Assembly: GCA_050331475.1 (NCBI GenBank)
Contig: JBHJGU010000113.1
Coordinates: 1 to 23,997 of the forward strand
Reading direction: 5' to 3'
Source: JBHJGU01 sp050331475
Lineage (GTDB): Bacteria; Pseudomonadota; Alphaproteobacteria; Caulobacterales; Maricaulaceae
DNA length: 23,997 nt
Part shown: positions 14,332 through 22,110 of the stretch, piece by piece
Layout of the letters: each line of letters opens with the position of its first letter
Numbering within the stretch: the first letter of the stretch is position 1
Translations under genes and position numbers: made by a program
The notes under the pieces: generated by a model
What the model was told of the DNA's origin: nothing
What the model saw: the letters and a program-made list of their open reading frames with translations, nothing else
Databases searched by the model: none

Positions 14332-14973
14332 ATGACAATGAAATCTAAGGCCTTTGTATTTATTACATTGACCCTTTGCATCGCCGCGTGTTCGCAACCG
14401 CCAACAGCCGCCCCCCCCCCGGACTCGGCGCAAGCTGACACGCTGAGCTTTGAGCGCCCGCCCTTCGTCCACCCCAAAATTGTCAAAGAGTTCGCGACCT
14501 GGGTGAGCGACACCGGCGATCAGGTGGTCGGCGTCAACCTCACGGCCTCGCAGGACAGCAATCGATACTTCGGTGCGTTTGACGTCGAAGCCACGCCCTC
14601 AAGCGACGCCTCGTCCGCAGTTTCAATGACCGACGAGGATGGATGGTTCTCTTACCGGTTTATCGGAACCTTGAAAGGCGACGTACAGGTCTTGGAACTG
14701 TCCCAGTCGACCGGGGGCTCCGGTCTGTTCAAGACGCTGTTGTTTCTCACGCGCCAATACGATCAAAGTCTCGCCGTTGATTGGGACGAGAAATCAATAA
14801 AAGCCGGTGCGCCGCGGTCTATTCTTTTTAAAAAAGGCGAAATCGTATTGGGCGATCGCTGGCGTGGCTCGGTTCGTGTGGAAAACGGTCGACTTTACAT
14901 TGATGATTTATCCGCGATCGCTGAGGGCAGAGCGCAAGATGTGGCGGGAGGTTGGTATACCTATGACCCGTAG
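14332..14973 (+). CDS. Predicted lipoprotein of unknown function, downstream of the lysozyme
   Basis: 213 residues (or 211 from the second ATG at 14338). Signal sequence with lipobox L-C-I-A-A-C, so Cys about 20 would be lipidated; Pro-rich stretch, then a soluble beta-rich-looking domain with many Asp and Gly. I do not recognise the family. It directly follows the lysozyme gene (18 bp), with no obvious ribosome site and an AT-rich start, so translation is likely coupled. An envelope lipoprotein beside a muramidase is the arrangement of periplasmic immunity proteins; this is inference. It ends in TAG at 14971-14973. Confidence 0.7.
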   Translation: MTMKSKAFVFITLTLCIAACSQPPTAAPPPDSAQADTLSFERPPFVHPKIVKEFATWVSDTGDQVVGVNLTASQDSNRYFGAFDVEATPSSDASSAVSMTDEDGWFSYRFIGTLKGDVQVLELSQSTGGSGLFKTLLFLTRQYDQSLAVDWDEKSIKAGAPRSILFKKGEIVLGDRWRGSVRVENGRLYIDDLSAIAEGRAQDVAGGWYTYDP

Positions 14974-15119
14974 CGTGTCCGGTCGTTGAAATAGCGAGCG
15001 ACTGGGACGCCCTCTTTTTGCGCCCAATCGGCGACGCGGTCCGCCTCAAAAGCGCTTATGCTCAATGTGCGGAAGTTGGAGACCCAGAAATGCTCGAACC
15101 GGGGCGGATCCGTGATGCA
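14961..15119 (-). pseudogene. Gene fragment, 3' end only, family unknown
   Basis: The minus strand has a stop-free stretch of 52 codons ending in TAG at 14961-14963, without a plausible start codon and closed upstream by TAG at 15120-15122. The translation looks protein-like: FEHFWVSNFRTLSIS and ADRVADWAQKEGVPVARYF. It is probably the C-terminal remnant of a gene cut off by rearrangement. Its end overlaps the last 13 bp of the lipoprotein gene. Confidence 0.4.
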
Positions 15120-15404
15120 CTAAGGTCCGTTTAGACGGATCTCGAAACCGCAATTCGCGGGCGAGCGAGTGATTGTCCGCTGGTTCCCGCGCTCAGCTAT
15201 GGGCTGTTCGTCAGCGGGCCGACCCGCGGCGAAGGCTCTATCCTGGGCGGCGTTGGCGATCCGATGCGGGAGCGCCGCTGGCCTTCCCCTCCCCTTCCTT
15301 CACAAGCGTGGCGCCGATGTCACTTTCGCGCGCGGGCTAACCGGTTAGAGTGCGCGTTAACAAGCGCCGCCTGGGTTGAGTCGCCGGCGGCCGGGAGGAT
15401 GACC
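15120..15404 (+). other. Intergenic stretch before the autotransporter: AIM24 remnant plus palindrome
   Basis: It holds a TCCGT-TTAG-ACGGA hairpin (15126-15139), the diverged AIM24 gene end (15214-15270), and the perfect 12-bp palindrome CTAACCGGTTAG (15337-15348) 57 bp before the autotransporter start. The last is a candidate operator. No full gene is visible. Confidence 0.45.
15214..15270 (+). repeat. Direct repeat, right copy (diverged end of an AIM24-type gene)
   Basis: Matches 13454-13510 (25 identical bases, then 7 mismatches in 32). In the AIM24 frame it reads SGPTRGEGSILGGVGDPMR, and a degraded TCAGCTATGGGC just before it resembles TCGGCCATGGGC of the intact gene. Either a decayed paralog end or a duplication made when the island arrived. 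Confidence 0.75.
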
Positions 15405-17258
15405 ATGACAAAGACTTACGCCCTCGCTGCGGCCCTGCTCGGCGCAACCGTGCTGGCGACCCCGGCGCAAGCCCAATTCGTCGACAATGTGGTGGTGTTT
15501 GGGGACAGCCTGTCCGACCCGGGCAATATTCCGCTTTTGTTTGGCGGCATCGATTTCCCGCCCTCGCCACCGTTTTTCGGCAATCGGTTCTCCAACGGTT
15601 TAGTGTTCTCCGAACTGCTGCCCGGGCTTCTGGGCACGGAGTTCGACATGAGCTTGAACTTCGCCGTGGGTGGGGCGACCACCGGGTTTGGCAATGTGGA
15701 CCCCAATATTCCCCCCGATATCCCCACGGGCGTTTTGGGCCAATTGGGCAGCTTCGCGGCGAGCGGGTTTAATGGCGGCGGCGCCAACGATCTGGGCATT
15801 CTGTTTGCGGGCAATAACGACTTTTTTGGCGCGCTGGGCGGTCCCTTGCCCCCCACAGCCGCTGAGCAAGAAGCGCTTCTGGGCGCGGTGGTGTTTGAAG
15901 GGGTCGCCAATCTGACCTTCGCCGCGGAAACGCTCGCGGCTTCAGGGATCGAACAGATCGCGGTCTTCAACCTCTCCGATCTCGGCATCATCCCGCTGAC
16001 CTTGAGCGACCCGTTTGTCAGTGCGGCGGCGACCGCAGGCACCATCGCCTTTAACGATACGCTTGAGGCGGCCGTGGGCGGTCTCGCGGATGATGGGCTC
16101 AACGTCACCGTGGTGGACACCTTCACGCTCTTCAACGAGGTGTTGGCCAACCCCGCCGAGTTCGGCATTACCGATACCACAACACCTTGTATTTTAACGG
16201 ACTGCATTGCGTTACCGACCGCGGAACAAAACGCGTTTTTGTTCTTCGACAGCGTCCACCCCACCGCCAACATCCAAGCGGAGTTGGCCAATGCGGTGGC
16301 CGACACCATCATCGCGCCCTTAACCACGCCTGCGACCGGCGAATTCGCCGCTCGCTATGGCGAAGAGCTGAACCGCCAGATCCTGCGCCTGGGCCGATTG
16401 TCCGCAGACCAGGACGGCGGCAAGCTTCGCCCTTTCTTTGACGTGACCTTCTTAGACGGCAGCCGAGAGAGTGAGCCCTTCACGGTGGGCTCGGACTTCG
16501 ACGCGCTCAGCTTCGTCTTAGGCACGACCGTGCGCTTCACTGACCAGCTCTTTGGCGGGGTGTTCATCAATTACGGTACGGGCGACTCGGTTTTGGCCGG
16601 AGGACTGGGGAGTTTCGAAACGCGGTCACTTTCGGCGGGCGGCTTGATCGGCGCGGAAATCGGGCGGTTTTCGGCGACCTTCACCGCCGGTTTCACGGGC
16701 ACGGACTTTGACGACATTATCCGCAACACCGGGTTTGTTGACCGGCAAACCTTCGCCAACACCTCGGGCGACACGGTGTTCCGGTCGGCGGAGGCGCGCT
16801 GGACCCAACCCGTGTTCGGAGACACGCTGGTCGTTACGCCGATCGCGCGAGTGATCTCCCTAGACCTCGATATTGACGCTTTCACCGAGACCGGCGCCCC
16901 GGGGCTTGACCAATTCGTCTCCGATCGATCGTTCGCCACCGTCTTGGCCGAGGCGGGCGCGGAACTCGGCGGTCGGTTCACCGTGTTGGAGGGCTTGGAT
17001 TGGCGCGTGGCGGGGCTGTTTTCTGGGCGTCCGCAGAGCGACAGCCAAACCATCGAAACCAATCTCGTCACCGTTGAAGAGGTCGTCCGAACCTTGGTGA
17101 GCGATCCCACAGACGGGTCTTTCGCCCGCATTGAAGGCGGGGTTGGCTTTAACCTGCCTGGCCAAGTGCGCTTTGAAGTGGGCGGGGCGGCGAACTTCGC
17201 CGATGAAGACACGGATTTCTGGTCGATTTCCGCGCGCTTCTCAACAGTGGCGTTTTAG
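15405..17258 (+). CDS. GDSL esterase/lipase autotransporter (EstA-like)
   Basis: 617 residues from ATG 15405, which has GGGAGG at 6 nt spacing; an ATG two codons earlier is too close to that site. Signal peptide MTKTYALAAALLGATVLATP, cut near AQAQ. The passenger is a GDSL hydrolase: block I VVFGDSLSDPGN with nucleophile Ser35, GNND (136-139), and FFDSVHP with Asp282/His285 completing the triad. The C-terminal part, about 345-617, is a predicted 12-strand autotransporter barrel ending in the outer-membrane signature Phe (TVAF). It would display an esterase on the cell surface. A perfect palindrome at 15337-15348 lies just upstream. Confidence 0.93.
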   Translation: MTKTYALAAALLGATVLATPAQAQFVDNVVVFGDSLSDPGNIPLLFGGIDFPPSPPFFGNRFSNGLVFSELLPGLLGTEFDMSLNFAVGGATTGFGNVDPNIPPDIPTGVLGQLGSFAASGFNGGGANDLGILFAGNNDFFGALGGPLPPTAAEQEALLGAVVFEGVANLTFAAETLAASGIEQIAVFNLSDLGIIPLTLSDPFVSAAATAGTIAFNDTLEAAVGGLADDGLNVTVVDTFTLFNEVLANPAEFGITDTTTPCILTDCIALPTAEQNAFLFFDSVHPTANIQAELANAVADTIIAPLTTPATGEFAARYGEELNRQILRLGRLSADQDGGKLRPFFDVTFLDGSRESEPFTVGSDFDALSFVLGTTVRFTDQLFGGVFINYGTGDSVLAGGLGSFETRSLSAGGLIGAEIGRFSATFTAGFTGTDFDDIIRNTGFVDRQTFANTSGDTVFRSAEARWTQPVFGDTLVVTPIARVISLDLDIDAFTETGAPGLDQFVSDRSFATVLAEAGAELGGRFTVLEGLDWRVAGLFSGRPQSDSQTIETNLVTVEEVVRTLVSDPTDGSFARIEGGVGFNLPGQVRFEVGGAANFADEDTDFWSISARFSTVAF

Positions 17259-17264
17259 GCGCGG

Positions 17265-17717
17265 CTAACCGCTACGCAACGCGCGCAGCACGATCACGGC
17301 TTGAGCCTCGTAACGCAGCTTTAAAAGCGCGTCGTGGGGCTCAAGCCAGACTAATTCATGGTCGTCTTCGACCTTGACCCCCGGCTCGGGCAAAAGCTGG
17401 GCCGCGAATACGTGGGCGTGCTTGTTCCAATCCCCATTCTGGTCGGTGCAATACTGCCAGGCCGCGCCTAGGCCTTCGCCGATCGTGACCCGTAAGCCGG
17501 TCTCTTCTTCAAACTCGCGCGCGGCGGCCGTCTCGGCGCTTTCGCCCGGCTCGATCCCGCCACCGGGCAGATCGTATTCAATCTCGCCCGTTTCAAAGTT
17601 GATTTGCGCGATCGCAATTCGCCCCGCCGGATCAAGCAGCAAACCGTGTGCGGTGGGTCGCCGACGGTGTTCGCGCCCAGGAATGGGGGCGCCGAATTGT
17701 GGATCCGGAGGCGTCAC
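17265..17717 (-). CDS. Nudix hydrolase
   Basis: 150 residues with a complete Nudix box at 53-75 (G-x5-E-x7-REF-x-EE-x-GL), the metal-binding site for hydrolysis of nucleoside diphosphate-linked compounds. The only suitable start is GTG at 17717, without a good ribosome site. It ends 6 bp from the end of the autotransporter gene (convergent) and lies 127 bp downstream of cysH on the same strand. Substrate cannot be predicted. Confidence 0.88.
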   Translation of the reverse strand: MTPPDPQFGAPIPGREHRRRPTAHGLLLDPAGRIAIAQINFETGEIEYDLPGGGIEPGESAETAAAREFEEETGLRVTIGEGLGAAWQYCTDQNGDWNKHAHVFAAQLLPEPGVKVEDDHELVWLEPHDALLKLRYEAQAVIVLRALRSG

Positions 17718-17844
17718 GCGGTGTTCGCCAGAGCACGGGCGATCCTAATGTATCGGGTCGTATATCGACCGCGGCCTGGGTGGTGGGCGTCGGCGGCATG
17801 GTTCGCCCCCGCCGTCGGGCAATGTCCAGCCCCCAACGCCGGGC

Positions 17845-18627
17845 TTAAATGCCGGCGCCGTCGGAAAACGCCGGGGATTTGTGAATGCCGCATTCGGTCT
17901 TCTGCTGGCCCTGCCAACGGCCCGAGCGCACACCCTCGCCGTCTTTGGAAGGTTGGGTGCACGGCCAGCAGCCAATGGAGCGATAGCCCATCTCCATCAT
18001 CGGGTGGCGCGGCAGGTTGAACGCCGTGAAATAGGCGTCGATCCGCTCCGGATCCCATTCGATCAACGGGTTGACCTTGACCTGGCCCGCATTGAATTCG
18101 ATCGGCGCCAGCCGCCCGCGCGAGCCGCCATGGAACCGCTTGCGCCCGGTGATCCAAGCGCTAAACGGCGCCAGCGCGCTGTCCAAAGGGGTCACTTTGC
18201 GAAAGCCGCAGCATGCGTCCGGATCGGTTTTCCAGAGCATGTTCTTGGGGTCTTTTTCCGCGCGCTCTTCCGGGTTCGGCTCGATCGAGCGCACATCGCT
18301 CAGGCCCAGGCGCTGGATCAGCTCGTCGCGATAATCCAACGTCTGGGGGAAGTGCATGCCCGTGTCCAAAAACACCAAAGGAATGGTGCGGTCGATCAAC
18401 GACACCATGTGGAGCATCACCGCCGCTTCGGTGCCGAAGGAGGACACCAGCGCGATCTCACCGCGAAACGCCTCCAAAATCGCCGTGCGGAGAATGTCTT
18501 CCGCGGGCAGACCGCGCAGGCGCGCATTCAGGGCCGCGGCTTTTTCGCCAAGCCCAGCGTCCGGGGCGTCTTGGTCGTTAAACCCGTTCAGCGACGGGGC
18601 GGTGTCGATTTGAGCAGCGGCAAGCAT
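17845..18627 (-). CDS. cysH: Assimilatory adenylylsulfate (APS/PAPS) reductase
   Basis: 260 residues from ATG 18627 (AGGAG at 8 nt). It reduces activated sulfate to sulfite. Nucleotide-binding SSFGTEAAVMLHM, VFLDTGMHFPQTL, and the catalytic Cys246 in ECGIH near the C-terminus. CC at 139-140 plus C220-x2-C223 form the [4Fe-4S] ligand set that marks the APS-reducing type. Last gene of the sulfate assimilation operon, 10 bp after the DUF934 gene. Confidence 0.95.
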   Translation of the reverse strand: MLAAAQIDTAPSLNGFNDQDAPDAGLGEKAAALNARLRGLPAEDILRTAILEAFRGEIALVSSFGTEAAVMLHMVSLIDRTIPLVFLDTGMHFPQTLDYRDELIQRLGLSDVRSIEPNPEERAEKDPKNMLWKTDPDACCGFRKVTPLDSALAPFSAWITGRKRFHGGSRGRLAPIEFNAGQVKVNPLIEWDPERIDAYFTAFNLPRHPMMEMGYRSIGCWPCTQPSKDGEGVRSGRWQGQQKTECGIHKSPAFSDGAGI

Positions 18628-18637
18628 GGGCGGACTC

Positions 18638-19156
18638 CTAGGGTTGCCCCTCAGGGAGGGATTGAGCGCGTCTTCGCGCGACCATGGCGGGGATGAACGG
18701 ATCGGACGGATCCGCGGCGGGTTGGTAGGCAACGTCAATCGCTTCAAGCGCCGCTTGCGCGCGCGCCATGTGGCGGGGATCAAGCTCAACGGTGTCAAAG
18801 CCGACCCGCTTGAGAAAGCCTAATTGGTCGGCGATCACAGAGCCCACCGCGCGCAGCTCGCCGGAAAAGCCATAGCGCTCGCGCAGCAAGGCGGCGGTGG
18901 AGAAGCCCCGCCCGTCGGCGAAGGCGTCAAAGGCCACAGCGATCACCGCGATCCGTTCAAAATGGCCCGCCAAACGCTCCGGATCGTCCTGAGCGGACAG
19001 CTGGACAGCAAACGGTTCGGGCGGTTGACGGCCCTCGGACTGGAGGGCCAAAAACTGCTCCAGGCTGAAAACCGTTCCAGGGGCCAGCGCGTCGAGCGTC
19101 TCTGCGGTCGCGAAATCCGCCCCGATCGGGCCGTCATTCACGTTAATGCGCGGCAT
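18638..19156 (-). CDS. DUF934 family protein, sulfite-reduction accessory
   Basis: 172 residues from ATG 19156, with AGGAGG 7 nt upstream inside the end of cysI (14-bp overlap). Features include FERIAVIAVAFDAFADGRGFS and LLRERYGFSGELRAVGSVIADQL, typical of the DUF934 proteins that almost always lie between cysI and cysH in alphaproteobacteria. Biochemical role not established. Ends in TAG. Confidence 0.9.
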   Translation of the reverse strand: MPRINVNDGPIGADFATAETLDALAPGTVFSLEQFLALQSEGRQPPEPFAVQLSAQDDPERLAGHFERIAVIAVAFDAFADGRGFSTAALLRERYGFSGELRAVGSVIADQLGFLKRVGFDTVELDPRHMARAQAALEAIDVAYQPAADPSDPFIPAMVARRRAQSLPEGQP

Positions 19157-20801
19157 AAAGCGCCTCCTTGAACGGCTCGTCGCCCAGGCGGTCGAGCGTG
19201 TCGACGAAGGTTTCGTCCTCACGCGCGCGCACTTTGAGATAGCGCGCAATCACCCGTTCGAACGCGTCAGGCAATTCGTCCGCGCTCATGGCCCGCCCGG
19301 CGATCCGTCCAATAGCGGCGGCGTTGTCCGCCCGCCCGCCAAAGGTGATCTGGTAGAATTCCTCGCCTTTCTTATCGACGCCCAACACGCCGATATGGCC
19401 CACATGGTGGTGGCCGCAGGCGTTGATGCAGCCCGATATCTTAATCTGAAGCGGGCCGATCGCTTCTTGCGCGTCCATATCTTGGAACGTCTCACTCAGC
19501 GTCTGCGCGATCGGAATGGAGCGCGCATTGGCGAGATCGCAATAATCCAGCCCCGGACAGGCGATAATGTCCGAGATCAACCCGAAATTCGGCGTCGCGA
19601 GATCCGCATCCACCAGGCCCTGATAAACCGCCGGCAAATCGTCCTTGGCGATGTGGGGCAACACCAGGTTCTGATCATGGCCTACGCGGATGTCGTTATG
19701 GCCGAAGCGTTCGGCGAGATCGGCCACCGCGTCCATCTGCTCAGCACTGGCGTCGCCCGGCGGGCGGCCCACGGGTTTGAGCGAAACGATCACGCTGACA
19801 TAGCCCGCGTATTTATGGGGGCGGGTGTTGACCCGCGCCCAGCGCGCAAACCCGCGGTCAGCGGCGGCTGCGGCGTCAAACGCGTCTGACCGATCCGAGC
19901 GATCTGGCAAAGCCGGACCGTGGAAGTAAGCGGCGATCCGATCGAGTTCGTCTTGGGTGACCGCGACATCCAGAGGCGGACGGGCCGCGTATTCGGCCTC
20001 CACCTCTTGGCGGAAAGCGTCCGCACCGATCTCGTTAACGAGGATCTTGATGCGGGCTTTGTATTTGTTGTCTCGGCGACCATAGCGGTTATAGACTCGC
20101 ATGATCGCTTCTAAATAGCCAAGCAACTCGGCTTGAGGGAGAAACTACCTAATCGTAACGACGATGTGAGGCGATCGCCCTTGACCTCCGCCAACTATGA
20201 CTTCGAAGCCCAAAGATTTATTGGGTCCGGCGCGCATTTGTAAACCAATATCGTGCACGCGAATCGCTGCGCGATCCTGTTCAGCGCCTGTGACAGCAAT
20301 TTTAAACTTGCGCGGCAGGAAAGAAAACTCAGGGTGCAGCGTGGACCATTGACGGATTAATTCGCACCACGGCCGAGGGTCCTCTTGCTCGTCCGAAGCT
20401 GCGCCCGCGAATTGGTCCGTCGTTGTATTACGGATACAATTCCCTGAGGTTTGGATCGCATGCATCTCGACTTCGGCGAGCGCGGCGAGAATTTGCGGGG
20501 TGTCCACCAACTTCACCCAATTGAACTGGATGTTTTGCCGGGTGGTGAAATGCCCATAGCCTCGGTCATAGGTCCGCGCCACATGGGCGAGCCGGCGCAT
20601 CTTATCCGCATCCAGCGAGCCATAGGGAATGGCCACCCGCAACATATAGGCGTGCAGTTGAAGATAGAGCCCGTTCATCAGGCGGAGGGGCTTGAACTCC
20701 GCTTCCGTGAGCTGACCGGCCAGCCGCGCCTTCACCTGTTCGGCGAATTGCGCGCTGCGCGCGCGGACCAAATCCGCGTCGAATTCATCATAACGGTACA
20801 T
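19143..20801 (-). pseudogene. cysI: Sulfite reductase hemoprotein (CysI) with an in-frame amber codon
   Basis: Siroheme/[4Fe-4S] reductase that turns sulfite into sulfide. Start ATG 20801 (MYRYDEFDADLVRARSAQ), 4 nt after the upstream stop. Conserved TRQNIQFNWV, TSGNCIRNTTTDQFAG and GFEVIVGGGQGRSP in the first part; the cluster-siroheme ligands C-x5-C (415, 421) and C-x3-C (458, 462) in the second. At 20145-20147 (codon 219) there is TAG in the conserved stretch TIR-x-FLPQAELLGYLEAIMRVYNRYGRR, where relatives usually have Glu or Asp. The frame is intact on both sides and no other lesion is seen. Without readthrough the product ends before all cluster ligands, which would make sulfate assimilation fail. 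A single GAG-to-TAG change, a sequence error or suppression would explain it. Confidence 0.9.
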
Positions 20802-20805
20802 CGGT

Positions 20806-21117
20806 CTACGCCGCCCGAGCCGGCGTCGTACGCGCGTCCGCCTGCTTGCCCAAATCGAGCCGAACGGTGGGACCCGCAGCCCGGATCGCTTCGCGCAAGC
20901 GCGCCCGTCCCGCCGGTCGACCCGCCTCCACCGCGATCGGGTAGGCGTTCACGACGATCTCGGTCTCCGTCCGCCCGATGTCAGCGGCGAGAGCGTCTGC
21001 GGCCGCTTTGTCAAACAGAGCCGCCTCGTCAAACCAAACGCTCCAACCCCCGGTGGGCGTGCGGTAAACGCCTTCGCCAGTGCGTAAATCCCATCCGGTC
21101 AGCGCAAACTCGCTCAT
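20806..21117 (-). CDS. DUF2849 family protein
   Basis: 103 residues, matching the small DUF2849 proteins found beside cysI in alphaproteobacteria (LTGWDLRTGEGVYRTPTGGW). It starts within the end of the SUMT gene (ATGA overlap at 21114-21117) and ends 4 nt before cysI, so it is translationally coupled to both. The exact role in siroheme or sulfite reduction is unknown. Ends in TAG. Confidence 0.85.
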   Translation of the reverse strand: MSEFALTGWDLRTGEGVYRTPTGGWSVWFDEAALFDKAAADALAADIGRTETEIVVNAYPIAVEAGRPAGRARLREAIRAAGPTVRLDLGKQADARTTPARAA

Positions 21118-21944
21118 GCCGCGACCTCCTTTAATCGGGGAGCCGAAGCTCCGGTTACAATCTGAGCGGCGGCTTTGGACCGCGCCTTGGCCGCCGGCTC
21201 GCCAATGATCAACAAAGCGGGCCCGTCAATCGCCGCGCACCCCACCAGTTCGGCCAAGCCGTTCAACGCCGTGGTTAAAACGCGCTCATCGGCACGGCTG
21301 GCGTTTTCGACCACCGCGACCGGGGTGTCCGGCGCGCGTCCGGCCGCGATTAAGGCGGCGGCGATCTCACCGGCTGTGCTTACGCCCATGTAAACGACCA
21401 GCGTGTGGTTGGGTCGCGCCAGCGCCGCCCAATCCAAATCCGGCGCGGCGCCCGTGCGCGCATGCCCGGTCACAAAGCTAACCGCCTGGGCGCAATCCCG
21501 GTGGGTGAGCGAAAACCCGGCCGCGGCCGCGGACGCCTGCGCCGCCGTGATCCCAGGCACTATATCGACCGGCACGCCCGCCGCCGCGAGCGCGTCGAGC
21601 TCTTCCCCGCCGCGGGCGAACAGCGAGGGATCCCCGCCCTTAAGCCGGACGACAAACGCGCCCGTGCGCGCCGCCGCGATCAACCGGTCTTGGATGTCGC
21701 CCTGGGGCACGGCGTGCGCGCCCTTGACCTTGCCCACATAAACCCGCCGCGCGCCGGAGCGGATCAGCGCCAGAACGCCGGGCCCGACCAAACGGTCGTA
21801 AAACACTACATCAGCGGCGCCGATCAGTCGGGCGGCCTTCACGGTCAAGAGATCCGGATCGCCCGGACCCGCGCCCTCCAGGGCGACCCGGCCCGGCCCG
21901 CCCGGCGGAGGTTTAGGGGAATTCAATGCGGTGATCACGCCCAT
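21114..21944 (-). CDS. cobA: Uroporphyrinogen-III C-methyltransferase (SUMT)
   Basis: 276 residues. It methylates uroporphyrinogen III with SAM to precorrin-2, the first step to siroheme, the cofactor of CysI downstream. Family motifs: VALEGAGPGDPDLLTVKAAR, VVRLKGGDPSLFARGGEELD, VPGITAAQASAAAAG, and LVVYMGVSTAGEI. It lacks the CysG dehydrogenase/ferrochelatase half, so a separate enzyme must finish siroheme. First gene of the operon; ATG at 21944 with only a weak ribosome site. Confidence 0.94.
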   Translation of the reverse strand: MGVITALNSPKPPPGGPGRVALEGAGPGDPDLLTVKAARLIGAADVVFYDRLVGPGVLALIRSGARRVYVGKVKGAHAVPQGDIQDRLIAAARTGAFVVRLKGGDPSLFARGGEELDALAAAGVPVDIVPGITAAQASAAAAGFSLTHRDCAQAVSFVTGHARTGAAPDLDWAALARPNHTLVVYMGVSTAGEIAAALIAAGRAPDTPVAVVENASRADERVLTTALNGLAELVGCAAIDGPALLIIGEPAAKARSKAAAQIVTGASAPRLKEVAA

Positions 21945-22062
21945 AGGTCCGTCTTTTAGCCCAACTGTAAAGCGCGTTGAGAAAAACTGAGCCTAAAGCG
22001 CAGCCTTCCCCTTGACGCGTCGTCGAATTCTTGAGGAAAGGTCAGCGCCCGGCCCTCGGGTT

Positions 22063-22102
22063 TCAAACGATTTCCTTTGACGCCGATTGTTAGCAAAGCT
22101 AA
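22063..22102. promoter_or_regulatory. Dyads in the SUMT - LysR divergent region, candidate LysR operator
   Basis: TTAGC-AAA-GCTAA (22090-22102) is a perfect dyad fitting the T-N11-A form of LysR-type sites and lies just before the LysR start. A second dyad, TCAAA-N8-TTTGA, is at 22063-22080. Their place in a divergent promoter next to a LysR gene suggests autoregulation and perhaps control of the cys operon; not proven. Confidence 0.5.
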
Positions 22103-22110
22103 ACCACGCC

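Noticed and set aside
15416..16327. 303-codon open frame antisense to the autotransporter
   Set aside because: Composition (Ala, Ser, Pro, Asn, Lys) mirrors the esterase on the other strand; no domain is recognisable and the sense gene is certain.
17881..18696. 271-codon open frame antisense to cysH
   Set aside because: His/Arg/Gln-rich mirror frame of a well-supported conserved gene.
383..20147. Genome-wide reassignment of TAG to a sense codon
   Set aside because: TAG is the natural terminator of several genes here: the autotransporter (right after the required terminal Phe), fumC, the Nudix gene, DUF934, DUF2849 and the chemoreceptor. Reading it as sense would give long unnatural extensions, so only partial suppression or local mutation is compatible.
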